A stretch of 64,000 nucleotides of DNA from Linanthus parryae (taxonomy: Eukaryota > Streptophyta > Magnoliopsida > Ericales > Polemoniaceae), in the NCBI GenBank assembly GCA_023055425.1, contig JALGPY010000004.1, positions 63,821,718 to 63,885,717 of the forward strand. Reading direction: 5' to 3'. Shown piece after piece: positions 1 to 10,717 of the stretch (position 1 is the first letter of the stretch; each line of letters begins with the position of its first letter). The notes under the pieces are model-generated. The model searched no databases and was not told where the DNA came from. It worked only from the letters and a program-made list of their open reading frames with translations. Position numbers and translations under genes: made by a program.

Positions 1-35
1 TAGTCGAGATACCTGCTTCAACAAATCCATTCAAC

Positions 36-335
36 ATGGATGAAGCACATCTCAGCGAGGCGGTGTGGTTCACCGAGATGGCGGACGAGCAAACACCGGG
101 ACCATTCAACCCTACTCCTTTACCTCTTTGGGAAGATATCAAGGATCAGTCACCTGCGGGAGTGATGGTGACAAGGGAGGATGCCAAGGAAAAGCCGCCC
201 ACACGCGAAGAGGCGCCGCGAATCGCTTACCAACGAAAGAACGTATATACTCTGAAGAGAATAGCAAAGCATGACCCTGAAGGCAAAGAGATAGAGAGTT
301 TCTACGCCAACGGGAAGAAGTGCTATCGCATATGA
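36..335 (+). pseudogene. Short open frame upstream of Tat RT
   Basis: A 99-codon frame begins ATG at 36 and stops at 335, just before the frame that leads into RT. I do not recognise a domain. It is charged and contains a YQRKNVYTLKRI stretch. Its place suggests the linker between protease and RT of the Tat polyprotein, separated from RT by a stop and frame change. It could also be a chance frame at the window edge. Confidence 0.35.
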
Positions 336-347
336 AGGTGCGCGGGG

Positions 348-2816
348 ATGTCCTCACGCGGGCATGGGGATATCCCTGGGCAAATCAACCAAATCAAGCA
401 GATTGCGGTAACAGAAAAGCCAATGCAGAGCACTCCAGATGAGAAGCTCAAAGAAGCACCCGAATGCATGGAAGACAGACCCAGACCACAGAAGAAAGAG
501 CTAAAGGAAGTGTTCCTCAGCCCGAACGAGGAAAAGAAGAGGCCAGTCTTTCTAAGTGCGGACCTCACAAGCGAGGAGAAGCAGGGATTACTGCAGCTCC
601 TGACTGAGTACAAAGACGTGTTCGCATTGGAGTATGATATGATGCCCGGACTGGACACAAGCATCACTATGCATGGTTTAGACATCATACCGGGTTCTAA
701 GCCGATAAAGCAGAGCACAAGAAGCTTCAGGCCGGAGCTTAATGTGAAGATCAAACAGGAGATTGTCAAACTCCTGGACGCCAGGTTCATAGAACCGAAT
801 CACCATCCCACATGGCTGGCCAATATCGTGCCAGTGGTAAAGAAGAGCGGACAGCTTTGCATTTGCTTGGACTTCCGAGATCTCAATCGCTTCGGCCCCA
901 AGGACGATTTTCCGCTCCCCAACATCGATTTGTTATCGATTCGACAGCGGGTCATCGCATGTTCAGTTTCATGGACGGCTTCAGTGGGTATAACCAGATC
1001 AAGATGGACCCTGAAGATGCACGGAAAACTGCATTCATCACCCCAGTGGGAATGTTCAACTACACGGTGATGCCCTTCGGTCTCAAAAACGCAGGTGCAA
1101 CCTACCAGCAGGCCATGATGGCCCTATTCCATGACATGATGCAAAAAGAAGTGGAGTTTTATGTAGATGACCTCATGGTTAAATCCAAGCAAGAGGCAGA
1201 TCACCTGGCAGATTTGCGGAAGGTGTTCAACAGATGCAGACGCTTTCAGCTGAAGATGAACCCTATGAAATGCGCATTCGGGGTAACATCGGGGAAATTC
1301 TTGGGATGCGTGGTACATCGCCAAGGAATCGAGCCTGACCCTACGAAGGTTTCAGCCATCATCAGCATGACTCGCCGCACGACCAGAGTGCCTTGAAGAC
1401 ATTCTTGGGTAAACTATCGTATCTGCGAAGATTCATCCCAGCGATTGCCGAGATTACTTTCTGCTTCAGTAATCTTCTCAAAAAAGATGCCGCATACAAC
1501 TGGACCCCGGAGCACGAAGCTGCGTTCGGGAAGCTGAAAGAACTGCTGACGTCTTCAAAAATAATGATCGCACCTCAGTTGGGGTCACCGCTTTTACTGT
1601 ATCTGACGTCAACCAGGAAATCCATAGGACCACTTTTGGCTCAGGAGTACGAAGGTCAGGAAAGGCCCATCTACTACATCTCTCGCATTGTGCAGCCCGC
1701 AGAATCAAGGTACACAGACATTGAGCGTCATTGCCTTGCCTTATTCTTCATAATAGAGAAGTTGAGACACTACTTCGCGTCGCACAAAGTGGTGTTGGTT
1801 ACAAAAAGTGATCCCATACGATATCTGCTAACTCACAATACTCCTGGAGGAAGATTGGCAAAATGGTATATGACCATTTCCCAGTTTGATATCACATGCG
1901 TTTGGCCGCGGGCGATTAAGTCGCAGACGGTGGCGGATTTGTTGGCGCAGTTCCCCGACAACAGTCATGAGTCTGTAGTCGAAGAAGAACTCGAAGGACC
2001 CGAAATCTATGCAATCGATGTACCCTATTGGACGCTCCACTTCGACGGTTCGTCAACGAGGAAATGCGGAGGCGTTGGGATAGTCTTGACCAAACCAGAT
2101 GGAGAGGTCATACAAATGTCCGCCAAACTTGACTTCGCAGACCTAACAACGAGGCGGAATATGAAGCCCTCATAGCGGGACTTCGTGCAGCAAAAGCTCT
2201 GGAAGTAAGCAATCTGACGGCCATGGGAGACTCCAAGCTGATCGTCAAGCAAGCCTCGGGCGAGTAAGGTTTGAAGGAGATTAATCTTCTGTCCTACCAG
2301 ACTCTGGTACAAAAGCTGGTGCAGCAATTCTGCGACGTCAGGTACGAGCACAAACCACGAGCGGACAACAGACATGCAGATGCTTTGGCAACCTTGGGAT
2401 CCAAGGTTAGTACAGACAAATGTCCCGCAAGAATCTCGATCGATGTGCGAACATCGTCGGCGTTAACAGAAGACGCGTGCGACGATGAACTCATTGACGA
2501 TACGGACTGGAGAAAGGCAATCTTACGAGCCATCGCAGAAGGTACAAGCAGCGAAAGCTGGGCACTCACAAAGGGGTACTGCATACATGACAACACCCTT
2601 TACTACAAGGGCCCTGGCGGAATACTCATGCGATGTGTTTCCGAGCAAGAGGGACAATTCCTGCTAGAGAAGATTCATCAGCATGCGTGCGGAGAAAGTG
2701 AAGTTTCAATCTATCGAAAGGCTCAGAGATATGGCATTCACTGGCCAGACATGTCAACAGCCGCAGCCCTAATACAGGGAAAGTGCGAAAGTTGCGCACT
2801 GATTAAAGATTCCTAA
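348..2816 (+). pseudogene. Tat-lineage pol: reverse transcriptase, RNase H and archaeal-type RNase H, broken
   Basis: RT copies element RNA to DNA and RNase H removes the template. RT motifs include KKSGQLCICLDFRDLN near 840-890, FSGYNQIKMDPEDA near 975-1020, MPFGLKNAGATYQQAM near 1070-1120 and the catalytic YVDD at 1160-1171. RNase H follows (RRFIPAIAEIT to AKWYMTISQFD, 1420-1890). A second, archaeal-type RNase H starts at HFDGSSTRKCGG near 2040 and continues through EAEYEAL after a frame change near 2145. The frame also shifts near 935-960 and near 1385, and a TAA stops it at 2265-2267. The gene cannot make a full polyprotein. The lesions are visible; the domain calls rest on strong motif matches. 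Confidence 0.85.
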
Positions 2817-2915
2817 CTCATCGCTCTAACCGACGATGATGCGGACTGGAGGAAATCACTCTCCGATTTTCTCACCCAGGGCACCGTACCCGAATCGAGA
2901 AAAGAAGCGGAGAAG

Positions 2916-4070
2916 TTGAAAAGGAAAGCATCCCGATATGTGGTGCAAGAGAACTTACTTTGGCGAAGAGGTCATGAGGGCAACTTGCTGCGATGCCTAG
3001 ACGGCAGGGAAGCACAAGAAGTCATGGACCTTTCTCATCAGGTGGAACACCAAGGAGGTGCGAAATTATGCAGGCAGCTCCTCTCAATTGGATATTTCTG
3101 GCCCACGGTGGAGGCTGATTGCCGCACCAAAGTACGACGCTACCAGGAGTGTCAATTCAAAGGAAACCTAGTGCACGCTCCTGTTGTGGATCTACATGCA
3201 TTGGGAACGCCATGGCCATTTCACACATGGGCGTCGGATTTCATAGGCCCCATCCGACCAACTTCGCATGGGAATCATTTTATTCTCACCGCAACTGAGC
3301 TGTTCACCAAATGGGTGGAGGCGATACCACTGAAGACGGCAAATGCGCTAGCTGTGGTCAATTTCAACCAAGAAAACATCATATGCAGGTTCGGAATTCC
3401 CAACACCATCCTTTCAGATAATGGTACTCCTTTTGTTAATCGCCAGGTGGCTGCAAAGCTAGCAGAGTACAATATCAGGCAGATATGCTCTACCCCCTAT
3501 TACCCGAAGGGGAACGGGCAAGCCGAGGCGACCAACAAAACGCTCTTGAGGATTTTGAGCAAGATGGTCGCAGATGACCACAAGAAGTGGGCTGATTCTC
3601 TAAGCATAGCCCTGTGGGCTTACCGGACTTCTCCAAGGACACCCACGGGGGTCTCACCATTCCTACTATGCTATGGGGCCGAGGCTGTGGTACCTGCGGA
3701 GGTGAGAGTTAATTCAGCGAGATTGGCCTTCCATGCATTGTACGACAATCAACGCGATCATGACTTAGTCTTGCTGGAAGAAAAGCGAGAGCAAGCTAAA
3801 AGGACCAACAAGCGGTATCAAGAAAGGATCGCTCGTGCTTACAATAAGACGGTCCAGCGAAGAGATTTCGCAGTTGGAGATTTGGTCCTGCGTGCATCTG
3901 ACCATTGCATGCGAGAGGCGGTTCACACAAAATTCTCAGCCAATTGGGAAGGACCTTTTGAAGTAACAGAAGTCTTTGACAGTGGCTACTGCAGCATACG
4001 GAGGTTGCACGGAATGGCCTCAACCCCAAGCTCCGTCAACATGCGCTGGATTAAGAAGTACTATCCTTGA
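2916..4070 (+). CDS. Tat-lineage integrase segment (384 codons, open)
   Basis: This open frame covers the integrase. A zinc-binding-like region (DLSHQVEHQGG... CRTKVRRYQECQ) runs from about 3025 to 3160. The DDE core has the first Asp in WASDFIGP (near 3235), the second in ILSDNGTPF (near 3420) and the Glu in GNGQAEATNK (near 3520). A C-terminal tail with FAVGDLVL and WEGPFEV follows, ending TAA-free until TGA at 4070. The segment is in a different register from the upstream pol pieces, separated by a stop near 2816. It would normally be released from the Gag-Pol polyprotein and insert element cDNA. No chromodomain is visible. Confidence 0.85.
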   Translation: MKRKASRYVVQENLLWRRGHEGNLLRCLDGREAQEVMDLSHQVEHQGGAKLCRQLLSIGYFWPTVEADCRTKVRRYQECQFKGNLVHAPVVDLHALGTPWPFHTWASDFIGPIRPTSHGNHFILTATELFTKWVEAIPLKTANALAVVNFNQENIICRFGIPNTILSDNGTPFVNRQVAAKLAEYNIRQICSTPYYPKGNGQAEATNKTLLRILSKMVADDHKKWADSLSIALWAYRTSPRTPTGVSPFLLCYGAEAVVPAEVRVNSARLAFHALYDNQRDHDLVLLEEKREQAKRTNKRYQERIARAYNKTVQRRDFAVGDLVLRASDHCMREAVHTKFSANWEGPFEVTEVFDSGYCSIRRLHGMASTPSSVNMRWIKKYYP

Positions 4071-4264
4071 CTTCTCTCATTTTATGCGTTTTATTATAAC
4101 GTTGCCTCATGTATTGTAAAGCTATGATTTAAACAATTTCCTCTCCCATATGAGAGAATTGTAATCTTATCTCTCCCATATGAGAGCACTATAATAAAAG
4201 ACTTCTCCCAAATGAGAAGAATTTCATACTCCTAGTTGTTGATGTTGCTTCATTTAGTTTGTAT

Positions 4265-5020
4265 TACTGTTAACAATGGGCTATCCGCCACAATAGCAAC
4301 GTATTCGAATATGATCTCAAATGATCTTCTAAGCCTATCTGCCACGATAGCAGCCCATGCAAATGCGATCTTAATTGATCTTCTAAGCCTATCTGCCACG
4401 ATAGCAGCCTATGCAAATGCGATCTTAATTGATTTTCTAAGCCTATCTGCCACGATAGCAGCTCATGCGAAAAATGATCTTAACTGATCTTCTAAGCCTA
4501 TCTGTCACGATAGCAGCCTATACAAATGCGATCTTAATTGATCTTCTAAGCCTATCTGCCACGATAGCAGCTCATGCGAAAAATGATCTTAATTGATCTT
4601 CTAAGCCTATCTGCCACGATATCATCTCATGCGAAAAATGATCTTAATTGATCTTCTAAGCCTATCTGCCACGATAGCAGCTCAGGCGAAAAATGATCTT
4701 AATTGATCTTCCAAAAGCCTATCTGCCACGATAGCAACATATGTGAACGTGATCTTAAATGATATTTCAAGCTTATCTGCCGTAATAGCAGCGTTATACA
4801 AATGCGATTTAAAATTCGTCCTTAAGTCTGTCTATTGTGATAGCGACATCATGCAAAATGATCTTAAGTGATCTACAAAGGTCTATCTGATGTGATAGCA
4901 CTTGCATTTTAATCTGGGGCAAAATCACAAGCCTATCTGCCAAGATAGCTAAGCTGTTCGAACATGATCTCGAATGATCTAAGAACATATCTGCGAATCT
5001 ATGCAACAAATAGCAGATAC
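4265..5020 (+). repeat. Tandem array of about 55-bp units with a hairpin core
   Basis: About a dozen units of 52-60 bp lie just after the integrase gene. Each carries CTATCTGCCACGATAG, an inverted repeat CTATC/GATAG with a 6-nt spacer, followed by GCAGC, a TGCAAATGCGAT-like stretch and CTTAATTGAT. The central units (4320-4740) are most alike; those at both edges are decayed (CTATCCGCCACAATAG at the start, CTATCTGATGTGATAG and CTATCTGCCAAGATAG at the end). Tandem arrays in the 3' untranslated region are common in Tat elements. No coding potential beyond the repeat. Confidence 0.85.
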
Positions 5021-6282
5021 GAAGTGTGCATATAGCACTACAAAAGGCGAAATATGCCGATACGCATGCGAAATTGTATTTTGTTGTAATGAGACAGCAG
5101 ATAATGCAAAAGCAATTTATCATTATGAGTCAAAAAGACTTACAATTTATCTGTCTAGATAACAGCTTACAAGCAAAAAAGCTCAAATCTAACTACGCAG
5201 CCAACATGGCTTACAATGCATTCGAAAAGTAACCTGCGAGCACGAAGTTACACATCGCGGGAACCCTGATTGAAAAGGGATAAACCTAACAGTCCTAACA
5301 CCAGCTATGCAATGCACAGATCTGCGGCCAAAGATCTGTCGCAAGTAGGATGCTTATGCGAAGAGATCAACTCGCCATTCGCTACGTCCCTAGCAGCAAG
5401 ATCTAAGTGAGGTTACGTCCAAGATCTCAGGATCTGACAAGACCCCTGTCTGATCAAGATATGTACCAGAGGAACCACCTGTTCCGGCGTATGCAGTCGT
5501 GCAAAATAGGGGAAGCAGTCATTCCTCTGGTACCGAGCTCCTTGTCCTGATAGACAAGGGCATTGGCTACCCTCCTGAGTTCAAGAACGAAGAAGAAAGA
5601 AATCCTCCTCCAGGGATGCTGGAGGAGAATTCCGCCGTTCATTACGAGTCGGTAGCACGGTCACCACGGCGCTGCACCTCAATGGGAGGCGGCCGGAAAC
5701 ATGACCTGCAAACATAATAGACGAAGAAAATTCTTCAAACACACATGAGATATCATCTCCGTCTTCTTTATGGAGGTTACAAAGAACAGTAAGCCTCATA
5801 AAGCGGATCTTAGAAACTATTTCTATAGCACAAAGCGCAAACTCAGGATTCACAACTTGGAGTTGCCATGAATCAACGAAAAACAAGCGTTGAAGCCAGC
5901 AGTCATAAGGACTTACGGCAAAGCACATTTTTGGGATGAAGAACCCAAATGGCAAAGACATGGTTTATATAGACCTTGTGGAGACTCTTCAGTTGCCAAG
6001 ATGAGTCAGCAGAATTTGAAAAGAGGGTAAGGTCAATCACTTACGCCTTGAAAAGCGGTAACGATCAATTACCCTACTAAAGGCTACGACGATTCAGTTG
6101 CGTATCCTAATTAATGACGGATGGTCATGATTCGGATGGACTTCCCAAGGAAAGCGTGCTTATCTTATGAGAAATTAGCGCGAAAATCAAGCAGAATATC
6201 AATGCTGATGTCATAATTAGATATGCACAGAGATATGCCATCAAATCCCGGAATGGGCAAAACGGGCACTTCAGTTCTTTTG
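5021..6282. other. Non-coding 3' region of the Tat element
   Basis: No frame here carries a recognisable domain, and the short open frames are unconvincing. The stretch links the repeat array to a purine tract. It contains no clear terminator or promoter that I can support. Confidence 0.5.
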
Positions 6283-6301
6283 TTAAAAAAGAAGGGGGAG
6301 A
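6283..6301 (+). promoter_or_regulatory. Polypurine-tract-like run
   Basis: A run of purines (AAAAAAGAAGGGGGAGAGA) lies 85 bases past the 3' end of the antisense gene. It resembles a polypurine tract that primes plus-strand DNA synthesis. It is not followed by a clear TG LTR start, and another purine run sits at 10,688-10,715, so its role is uncertain. Confidence 0.4.
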
Positions 6302-6310
6302 GACCCTAGC

Positions 6311-6355
6311 AACATTACATTAATGTTTCTAGAAACATTACATTAATGTTTCTGC
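6311..6355. repeat. Two tandem 23-bp palindromic units
   Basis: AACATTACATTAATGTTTCTAG occurs twice with a 23-bp period. Each unit is itself a dyad (AACATTA, CAT, TAATGTT). The repeat lies between the purine run and the stop codon of the antisense gene. Confidence 0.75.
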
Positions 6356-6385
6356 TATTTGTTTGCTACTTTTCAAATTCAAAAA

Positions 6386-9300
6386 TCAAAGTAAACCCTT
6401 GATCAAGGAGTCATGAGGGGTGAACTGACGGCTCAGATTCTCTACCTGCTCCACTTCCTGCTTCAATTGCTCGCACTTGGCATTCATCTCATGATAAAGC
6501 TTCATAGCCTCTTCAACCTTTTGCTTTTGCTGCTCTACCTTCTGCTTCTCAGCTGCGAGGTTTTGGTGGCCGAGTTTCAAAGTTACGGCTGCGCGAATCA
6601 AAGTAACTCTTTTCATAAGAAACTTGAAACCCAGCCTGCCTTGAACTTTAGTCAGAAGATTTTGGCACGTGCCAAAAAGCAATTCGGCACTCTGAGAAGA
6701 AATGGTCGCAGGCGTGGCCGCAGACAGCTGCTCCAAAATCCAAATGGCCTCGGTAAGAAACAACCTTCTGTCAAAGGGCCCTATCTCCAGAGATCTCGCA
6801 AATGATTGGGGGTAGGTGAGGCGCATCCGAACTAGCCAGTCCACATCAGCTTGCTTCAAACCTCAAAGCAATGTCAAAGCTAAGTTATGCTATCAAACTC
6901 GCAAATGAATGACGCGGGATAAAAACAGCAAAACACGACTTACCAGTACCTTCAAGGATCTCACGAAGAGAAGGAATGCATGTTGCAGGGGTGGTTGAAG
7001 ACTGTCCTCGTTCCATAGCCCTCCTGTCAGCTGCGAGCTCTAACTCCTCATAGTTAGGAGGAAGAGTATAAGCCGCACCAGTTGCGATCACAGCCCTGAC
7101 CTGCGAGCCCCAAAAGCTCCACGCAGGAAGAGGTGCCACCGACTCAGTCGTCGCTGGAGGCGTAGTGCCAGCCGAAGTTGCTTGGTGAGGGACACTTTCA
7201 GATGCGGTAGCATCAACAGTACTTGTTCTTACTTCCTCAGCGCCAGCATGGGCATCTTCCTCCATTAGCACAGCGTCAGCCTCGGCATCATCAGAAAGTT
7301 CGATGATGTCCTCAAAAGGCTCTCCTGCATATTCAGCAGCTGCGACGGGCTTCTCGGTATGAGAACTCGGAATCGGAACATAGGACGCAGAAGGATGACT
7401 CCTTTGCTCCAACATGGGTTCATCAGCATTGCCTGCGATACAAAATGCAATGGTATAAGGTAACTTGCATCATATGTTATTTTACCATCTTTGCTAAAGC
7501 TAAGAGCAAGCACCTCCACGCGAAGGTGGGATTGCAGTATCTTCGTCATACACTAAAGACGTGGAACCATGCCCTTTTAGTATGTCCTCATTAAGCATGT
7601 CTTTAAAATGAGCGTGACCTGGGACGCGGAGAAACTAGTCATGACTATGATTCGAGTTGCTAAGTCTAGTTCATGCATATCGATCAAGTGATTACCTGAG
7701 GGTTCCCCGCACTTGCCTACTAGCCAACGGCGAATGTCAGCTTTTGACATACCATGCTCTAATGCACCAACAATAACGTCTCGATAAGTTACTGCGAGAT
7801 TAAAAATCTCACCTTTATTGCCGCCTGCGATTTCTTCAAAATCTGCCTGGACTTGCTCCAAAGCTGCTGCATCCTCTTCTGGAGCCGCATCCTCCTCCTC
7901 AACTTGAGGAGCCACCTCTTCGGGAAGCGCATCTTCCTCATCAGCTGGACCCACTAAGTCGTCAACATGTTGCTCTTCGAGGCTCCGCTGCCTCACACGC
8001 TCGAGCTCCTCCTCTTCTCGCTGCCTTCTCCTTTCAGCAGCTTCCGCGGCTGTCTTCCTGGACTCGGCAAGAACGTCCTCGCTTATGGGTTCGTCTGGAA
8101 TGCCAGAATGAGCATCCCTCTTCTGTCTCTTGGCCAAAAGGCCACCAATGGTCTCATCATCATCATCATCTGCGAAGAAACAATTGGTTCAAAATTAGTT
8201 TGAAAAAGTGTTGCGATAATGAGAAGGGAAACGCGACGGAGTACCTCCTGATTCTTCTTCATGTATCACATTTTCTCTTTCTTCTTCTTCATCTCCTTCT
8301 CTTGGCTCCTGCCTCTCCTCTTCTTCCTCCTGGTTGAATGGAACGAAGGTCTCTACTGCGAGCTCCTTCCGCGCTCTACTAGGCATGCGACCTTTACCTT
8401 TGTCCTTGGCAGAAAGGGACCTCGCTGGAGGGGAAGTTGGAGCACTTCTAGGCAAAGAAATTGTAATTCCCTTTTGCCTGGGTCTCTTCGCTCTCGGCGC
8501 GGCAGTCGCTGGAGGAGACGGATTATCTCTGGGTGGAGACGAGGCCGGAGCATTGTCTATCAGCGAGTCAGCAAAAGCATTCATGACTGCACGAATCCTG
8601 GTTTCGACCTCTGGATCCATCCTCGATGCCAGAAAGAACGACTGTCCTTGTCTTCTTGTGGTAACAATGATGTTGACCAACGACTTGGATCGATCACCAG
8701 ATGCGAACCTCCGCACGTAGCACTACAGCAAGCAGTATAAAATAAAGATGTCAATATGTGAAAGTAAAGAAGCTTAGAACATGCAAAAGAAGTTGCTTAC
8801 CTTAGCAAAAGTCTCGCTATATCTGATGACATGCGAGTCGCCTTTCCTAACCGCGGCGATCTTTTCATCCAGAATGATGGTAGGGCACAAATGGCTCTCA
8901 TGATCCAACAATGAGTAGCAACCATATTCAGACTCGTCCAGACTGCAGTTGGGACGAAACGGAAAAGAGTTTCTTTTGATCAAAGGAGCTCTGCTTGGCT
9001 GGGGGGCCGACTGCGTCTCAAATCTCGTCTGCTGGGCGATCCAGTATGCGAGCCAGTTTTTGGAACAACCACCCTCGCGGTTACCTGCAGGCTGCTCAAA
9101 AGGAAGATTGTTCATAAATACTGTCTTGCACTCCTTTGTCAGCAAGCGCTTATAGCAACCTCTGATAATGTACTGTGGCCAGATTGAGGGTGCCACTGCA
9201 TCAAAGCCGAACTGGGGAGAAACTCGAGTGGGGTCAACATCCACGGTGATCCTCTCATACCTTAGCGCAAGCTCACGAATATGCTCTGCGAGAGCAGGAA

Positions 9301-10681
9301 GGGAACCTCGCAGGCACCAGCAAAAGAATTCGCGATAGCGCTCATGGAAATGCGATCCCTCTTCAAAAAGGAGCTCTTCTGAGAAGACAATACCCTTAGA
9401 AGGGTACAGCTTTGGAAACCATCGCACGTTCTCAATACGCACGGCATAGGGCCTGGAAATGAACTCTCGCCGGTTGTCGCATATCAGGCTCCAAACGCAC
9501 TTGGTATTGTTCGCTCCGAACCACCTCGCAGCTCTGCCGCTGTTACGCTCCTCCATCGCGCCTGGGGGACACCACTTGTTGGGCTTAGAAGCAGTTGGGG
9601 CATATGAAGGCCATCGCTCAAAGACCCACATCGTCAAGAAGGCAATGTTGACGAAAGTCAGTATGTCGAGGCGGCCGCGCGATTCTTTCATAGCCACAAC
9701 TAGCTGATCCAATCTGTAGTACAATGTACCCAAGACCAAGGGTCCGAGTGCGACTTTCTGGCCGAGGGCTACTTTTACGGCAAGCGGCAGAACATGATAG
9801 AAGACCCCATCGTGCGGGTGACCATCGATTAAGTACCTCGACAGCCAGGCACAGAGGAAAGCACAAAGAGTCAAATGATAGCCTTTACCTTCCACGTAAT
9901 TCTTGGCCTCTGGGTCTTGACTCAGAAGCTTCTTGGTAATGCTGCTGTTCGCGTAGTCACGGAAGAAGTACTGCACCCATTTGTTCCAAGTATTCTTCGC
10001 AGACGTATCAACCAACTGCCAGTTAGGGAGGGCTTTGGTAGTGGTCCACCGGGTGGAGATTTTCTTTACCTCTGATAGGCACTCCTCCAACTGCGTGTAC
10101 AAAGCGATCTCCGCATCCGTCCTCAAGGGACTCAAAGGGTCCACCTCACCCATGGGAGATAGGTCATACAGCACATACACATCCTCGAGTGTGGGGGCAG
10201 CCTCGAACTCAGCAAAGTGAAAAGTGTGAGTCGCAGGCGAGTAGCGGGAAAGAAGGTTTAGAAGCATGGACTGGTCCAGCTTCACGGCAGCACCCTTCAT
10301 AGCACGAACGGCGAAGTATACGCCGACCTCATTAAGAGTCGCAGCATGATCGGTCAACACATGGTCAATCCACTCATCCATGTAGTCCAATTTCTGGACA
10401 AAAGCGTGGGTGGAAATCGCAGCATACGGGAAGTACCCATTTTCGATTCCCAATCGAACAACGTCCTCGGAGCCAATCAACTCGAGCAAGGCTGAGTTAA
10501 CTGGAGGAGTTAATGTTAGCAATCCCTCATTGGGGACAGAAGCAGGTAGTTTCTTTGCCTTAACTCTCGCATGGTAGAAGTCCTTGCCACCCAGGTAGGG
10601 GGCTTTTCGCCAAAGAGCTTGTGGAAGATCAGGTATTTCTTCGTCCTCCTTGGTGGGTCTAGTTCCTCTTGTCTTTGCCAT
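6386..10681 (-). CDS. Six-exon antisense plant-mobile-domain protein of a Tat element, 1,278 aa, frame intact
   Basis: Exons (minus strand) are 10681-8801, 8722-8245, 8169-7696, 7552-7514, 7432-6944 and 6861-6386. Every intron is GT-AG and every junction keeps the frame (phases 0,1,1,1,1), giving 1,279 codons with stop. Exon 1 (627 codons) carries the plant mobile (aminotransferase-like) domain, with SRYSPATHTFHF and PTLEDVYVLYDLSP at residues 145-176. Exon 2 has basic, NLS-like KRPRQKG and RARKE patches. Exon 3 is Glu/Ala-rich and predicted coiled coil. Exon 6 ends in a Lys/Glu heptad region (EKQKVEQQKQKVEEA). ATG at 10,681 follows a pyrimidine tract and CAG, so a 5' non-coding exon is possible; an upstream ATG at 10,723 is the alternative. 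The biochemical function is unknown. Antisense extra ORFs are known in Tat elements; intactness beside a dead pol is notable. Confidence 0.85.
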
Positions 10682-10683
10682 TC

Positions 10684-10715
10684 CTGCGGAAAAGCAAGAA
10701 AAAAGGGGGGAGAAA
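10684..10715. promoter_or_regulatory. Purine run: candidate polypurine tract and antisense 3' splice site
   Basis: On the + strand, 27 of 28 bases at 10,688-10,715 are purines, ending GGGGGGAGAAA and followed by TATGCC, which fits a polypurine tract beside an LTR. On the - strand the same bases form a long pyrimidine tract ending CAG two bases before the ATG of the antisense gene, a good 3' splice site. Both readings are possible. Confidence 0.55.
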
Positions 10716-10717
10716 TA

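Noticed and set aside
8334..8720. Plus-strand ORFs within 6.4-10.7 kb
   Set aside because: They are shadows of the spliced antisense gene; none has a domain or consistent splicing.
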